A DNA stretch of 7,558 nt, taken from NCBI GenBank assembly GCA_046565865.1, contig JBKHXU010000094.1, forward strand, positions 1 through 7,558, read 5' to 3'. The notes under the pieces are model-generated. The model was not told the origin of the DNA, searched no databases, and saw only the letters and a list, made by a program, of their open reading frames with translations. Position numbers and translations under genes: made by a program. Position 1 is the first letter of the stretch, and the number at the start of each line of letters is the position of its first letter. Below, in pieces: positions 5,755-7,558 of the stretch. This stretch comes from JBKHXU01 sp046565865 (GTDB lineage Bacteria > Pseudomonadota > Gammaproteobacteria > Acidiferrobacterales > Sulfurifustaceae).

Positions 5755-6152
5755 AGCGAGTGGTCGTCGATAACAAAACCGGCATTCTGCGCCACCTGTC
5801 GCTGGCGCTCCTCAATCGCGGTGTCCAGAAACTCAAACACCTCACCGCATGCCATGCACACCATGTGATCGTGGTGGCCGCCCTGGTTGATCTCGAATAC
5901 CGAACGCCCACCTTCGAAGTTATGGCGGATGACGAGACCGGCGGCCTGAAACTGCGTCAGCACCCGATACACGGTCGCGAGCCCGACCTCCTCGCCCGCC
6001 GCCAGCAGGCGCTTGTATACGTCCTCGGCGGTGATGTGCGGATGGTCGGCCGATTCCAGGATTTCGAGGATCTTAAGCCGCGGAATCGTGGCCTTTAGGC
6101 CGGCCTTCTTGAGCTCGCTGGTGCCGGGATCGGGCGGTCGGGAGTGTGTCAT
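5691..6152 (-). CDS. fur: Ferric uptake regulator Fur
   Basis: The protein has 153 residues, close to the usual length. The winged-helix DNA-binding domain (about 12-85) contains LKKAGLKATIPRLKILEIL and the recognition-helix region GLATVYRVLTQFQAAGLV. The dimerisation/metal domain follows, with the regulatory HHDH (93-96) and structural-zinc CMAC (Cys99, Cys102); Cys139 and Cys148 near the C-terminus are a likely second pair. His37/His39 in the ADHPHITAEDVYKRL helix match the family metal-site region. This is a canonical gammaproteobacterial Fur rather than a Zur: it lacks obvious Zur features and sits beside bamE as expected. With Fe2+ it represses iron-uptake genes. I chose the ATG at 6152 by alignment with Fur N-termini; an in-frame extension to 6284 would run into bamE. 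No clear ribosome-binding site precedes 6152. Its 3' end overlaps the nucleotidase gene by 64 bases. Confidence 0.95.
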   Translation of the reverse strand: MTHSRPPDPGTSELKKAGLKATIPRLKILEILESADHPHITAEDVYKRLLAAGEEVGLATVYRVLTQFQAAGLVIRHNFEGGRSVFEINQGGHHDHMVCMACGEVFEFLDTAIEERQRQVAQNAGFVIDDHSLYLYGVCEGMKKHGVCSKKGK

Positions 6153-6196
6153 GGGGCGTGTGAGCGAAAGCGTGTGGCTTGGGATATCATGAAGCC

Positions 6197-6225
6197 AGTG
6201 TAAATCACTCGCATCACGAAGCCAA
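6197..6225 (-). promoter_or_regulatory. Candidate sigma70 promoter for fur in the fur-bamE divergent region
   Basis: On the minus strand TTGGCT (6225-6220) and TACACT (6202-6197) are spaced by 17 bases, each matching consensus at 4 of 6 positions. This would start the fur message about 40 bases before its ATG. The -10 overlaps an AGTG-N5-CACT dyad (6197-6209), a possible operator. On the plus strand a weaker pair, TTGGGA (6179-6184) and TAAATC (6201-6206) with a 16-base spacer, could serve bamE; the two would overlap. The whole divergent gap (6153-6228) is only 76 bases and more AT-rich than its flanks. I see no good match to a 19-base Fur box. Confidence 0.3.
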
Positions 6226-6228
6226 AAC

Positions 6229-6627
6229 ATGTACCGATTCGTTCTCGCCCTGTGCGCCACCCTCGCTGCCAGCGGCTGCCTCACGATTTACAGCCCCGAG
6301 GTGCAACAAGGCAACATCGTCGATCAAGAGATGGTCGATAAACTCAAGCCCGGCATGACCCGCGCGCAAGTGCGCTTCGTGCTCGGCACGCCGCTCGTGG
6401 TCGACCCGTTTCATTCCGATCGGTGGGACTACGTTTACTTTTTTAAGCCGGCGTACGAGGGCGCGCCCGAGACGCGCCGACTGACGGTCATCTTCGACGG
6501 CGACGCGCTGGCGCGGATGGAGGGCGACGTCGTCCCCGACGCGCCCGCAGCGGCTAAGGCGCAACCACCCGCGGAACAGGCGCAGCAAGCGCCGGACGAA
6601 TCCGCGCCCGGCTCGCGCGCGCTATAG
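6229..6627 (+). CDS. bamE: Outer-membrane assembly lipoprotein BamE (OmlA/SmpA)
   Basis: The protein has 132 residues. A lipoprotein signal peptide ends at ASGC with the lipidated Cys17. The conserved family core is clear: VQQGNIVDQEMVDKLKPGMT (25-44) followed by VRFVLGTPLVVDPFHSDRWDYVY (48-70) and the final strand RRLTVIFDGDALARMEG. BamE is the small lipoprotein subunit of the BAM complex, which folds beta-barrels into the outer membrane. After residue 102 there is a roughly 30-residue Ala/Pro/Gln tail of low complexity that the E. coli protein lacks and that is probably disordered. It diverges from fur and converges on rnfH. The ribosome-binding site is weak. Confidence 0.93.
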   Translation: MYRFVLALCATLAASGCLTIYSPEVQQGNIVDQEMVDKLKPGMTRAQVRFVLGTPLVVDPFHSDRWDYVYFFKPAYEGAPETRRLTVIFDGDALARMEGDVVPDAPAAAKAQPPAEQAQQAPDESAPGSRAL

Positions 6628-6912
6628 TCGGTCGCGCCTGCGCGCCGCGCGGCGCCGGCGCGTCTCCTTCGGGTCCGCGCGCAGCGGCCGATAAATCTCG
6701 ATCCGGTCGCCATCGCGCACGACATCACTCAGCGACGCGCGCATGCCGAAGACACCGACAGCCTGGCGCATCAAATCGATTTCGGGGAACTGCGCGAGGA
6801 TACCGGAATCGCGGATGACGCACTCGATCGTGGCGTCTGCCGGCACCGTTATGGCGATGACGACCTGCCGATCGGCGCGCGCGTACGCCACTTGCACGCG
6901 CACACGATTCAT
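6622..6912 (-). CDS. rnfH: RnfH family ubiquitin-fold (beta-grasp) protein
   Basis: The protein has 96 residues with the RnfH/UPF0125 pattern: VRVQVAYARADRQVVIAITVP at the N-terminus, SGILAQFPEIDL in the middle and VRDGDRIEIYRPLRADPKETRRRRA at the end, which is the family's most conserved stretch. The fold is beta-grasp like ThiS/ubiquitin but without a terminal Gly-Gly. Its biochemical role is not settled; the name comes from association with rnf operons in some bacteria. A highly basic tail (RRRRAARRRDRL) closes the protein. It overlaps ratA by four bases, and its TAG stop lies back to back with that of bamE. Confidence 0.9.
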   Translation of the reverse strand: MNRVRVQVAYARADRQVVIAITVPADATIECVIRDSGILAQFPEIDLMRQAVGVFGMRASLSDVVRDGDRIEIYRPLRADPKETRRRRAARRRDRL

Positions 6913-7346
6913 CGCTTGCCGTAGAGCGCCACCGCGCGCCGATGAAATCCGTCAACCAGCTCGGCGGCGATCTTGCTGAACATCGGCGTCATCACCGCGG
7001 CCAACAACCGGTTGGCCACTTCGAAGTCGAGATCGAGCGAAATCTTGCACGCACCGGCATCGAGCGCGGTGAAACGCCAGAAGCCGTGCAGGTAGCGGAA
7101 CGGGCCCTCCACCAACTGCATCTCCATCATCTTGTCTTTTTGCAACAGGTTGCGTGTGGTGAAGGTCTTATGTACGCCGCTGTAGGCGATGGTGATGGCG
7201 GCAATCACGGTGTCCTCGTCCTGCGACAACACCTGCGCCCCGCCGCACCACGGCAGGAACTGCGGATACGACGCGATATCGGACACGAGCGCATACATCT
7301 CGTGATCGCTGTAGGGCACGAGCGCGGAACGGTGGATCGAGCTCAC
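6909..7346 (-). CDS. ratA: RatA-type protein, START/polyketide-cyclase (Coq10-like) family
   Basis: The protein has 145 residues from a GTG start at 7346, giving the expected N-terminus IHRSALVPYS. Conserved signatures are MYALVSDIASYPQFLPWC (17-34), SGVHKTFTTRN (56-66), LVEGPFRYLHGFWRF (78-92) and the C-terminal helix F-S-K-I-A-A-E-L-V-D-G-F. The family has a helix-grip fold with a hydrophobic cavity. E. coli RatA was described as a toxin blocking 70S ribosome association, while mitochondrial Coq10 binds ubiquinone, so the cellular role here may be lipid/quinone handling rather than toxicity. It overlaps the stop of the upstream transporter gene by four bases (GTGA) and the start of rnfH by four bases, so the three are one translation-coupled unit. 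Confidence 0.9.
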   Translation of the reverse strand: MSSIHRSALVPYSDHEMYALVSDIASYPQFLPWCGGAQVLSQDEDTVIAAITIAYSGVHKTFTTRNLLQKDKMMEMQLVEGPFRYLHGFWRFTALDAGACKISLDLDFEVANRLLAAVMTPMFSKIAAELVDGFHRRAVALYGKR

Positions 7347-7558
7347 GGATAGAGTTTGTGCAGATTGAACAGCAACACCAGCAACACCAACGGCACCGCC
7401 AATCGCAGTAGCCAGATCCAGGCATCGTAGGCACAGGGCGAACGCAACGCCAGCCCCTCGCGCGTCATATCGGTGCGCAGCACCCAGCCGGCGAACAACG
7501 CCAGCAACAGCGCGCCGATCGGCAGCAACGCCTGCGTCGTCGCAACCTGCAATATATC
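7343..7558 (-). CDS. Sodium-dependent transporter, NSS (SNF) family, C-terminal fragment (5' part outside window)
   Basis: Only the last 71 residues are visible; the frame is open to the window edge, so the start lies beyond. Two membrane helices are seen, one in ALLPIGALLLALFAGWVL and one in WIWLLRLAVPLVLLVLLFNL, which match TM11 and TM12 of bacterial neurotransmitter:sodium symporter homologues, including the LP-x-G...FAGW motif. The family uses the Na+ gradient to import amino acids or related amines; the substrate cannot be told from this end. The TTG at 7552-7550 could be misread as a start but is an internal Leu codon, since the family motif continues upstream of it. It shares four bases with the ratA start. 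Confidence 0.8.
   Translation of the reverse strand, partial: DILQVATTQALLPIGALLLALFAGWVLRTDMTREGLALRSPCAYDAWIWLLRLAVPLVLLVLLFNLHKLYP

Noticed and set aside
6153..6228. Possible Fur autoregulatory box between fur and bamE
   Set aside because: I could not match the 19-base GATAATGATAATCATTATC consensus well enough; only an AGTG-N5-CACT dyad is present.
6153..6284. N-terminal extension of Fur from an upstream in-frame ATG
   Set aside because: It would place 44 extra residues ahead of the standard Fur N-terminus and overlap bamE, including the divergent promoter region.

Overview
This is a GC-rich chromosomal window from a bacterium that is almost certainly a non-enteric gammaproteobacterium. 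The strongest evidence is gene order. The window opens with the C-terminus of RecN and ends with the block fur (-) / bamE (+) / rnfH (-) / ratA (-), which is the recN-fur-omlA-rnfH-ratA neighbourhood known from Pseudomonas and other gammaproteobacteria. The Fur, BamE and RatA sequences also look gammaproteobacterial. I cannot name the genus from sequence alone.

Layout: 1-106 is the end of recN (+). At 93-587, overlapping it, is a short-form ArgA-like GNAT acetyltransferase (+). From 599 to 3934 there is a same-strand run that reads as a zinc or similar divalent-metal acquisition cassette. It holds a 100-residue secreted His-rich protein, a roughly 425-residue outer-membrane beta-barrel with a coiled-coil N-terminus, a ZnuA-like periplasmic metal-binding protein, and a ZnuB-like ABC-3 permease that overlaps it by 4 bases. 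No ATP-binding subunit gene lies in the cassette. A 173-base gap with two hairpins, one terminator-like, separates it from a 5'-nucleotidase-family metallophosphatase (4108-5754, +), whose last 21 codons run antisense into the 3' end of fur. Fur (5691-6152, -) and the lipoprotein BamE (6229-6627, +) diverge from a 76-base promoter region. BamE converges on rnfH, their stop codons sitting back to back in one CTATAG hexamer. The minus-strand chain NSS-family transporter (C-terminus only) > ratA > rnfH is joined by two 4-base start/stop overlaps.

How the genes may work together: metal would cross the outer membrane through the barrel, be captured in the periplasm by the His-rich protein and/or the ZnuA-like protein, and enter through the permease powered by an ATPase encoded elsewhere. 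The metal-dependent periplasmic phosphatase next door is a plausible companion. Compared with the Pseudomonas order, where recN is next to fur, the acetyltransferase, metal cassette and phosphatase form an accessory insert of about 5.5 kb between two conserved housekeeping genes. The metal specificity, the pairing of small protein with barrel, and the missing ATPase are the most interesting open points. I see no tRNA, rRNA, CRISPR, insertion sequence or phage gene.
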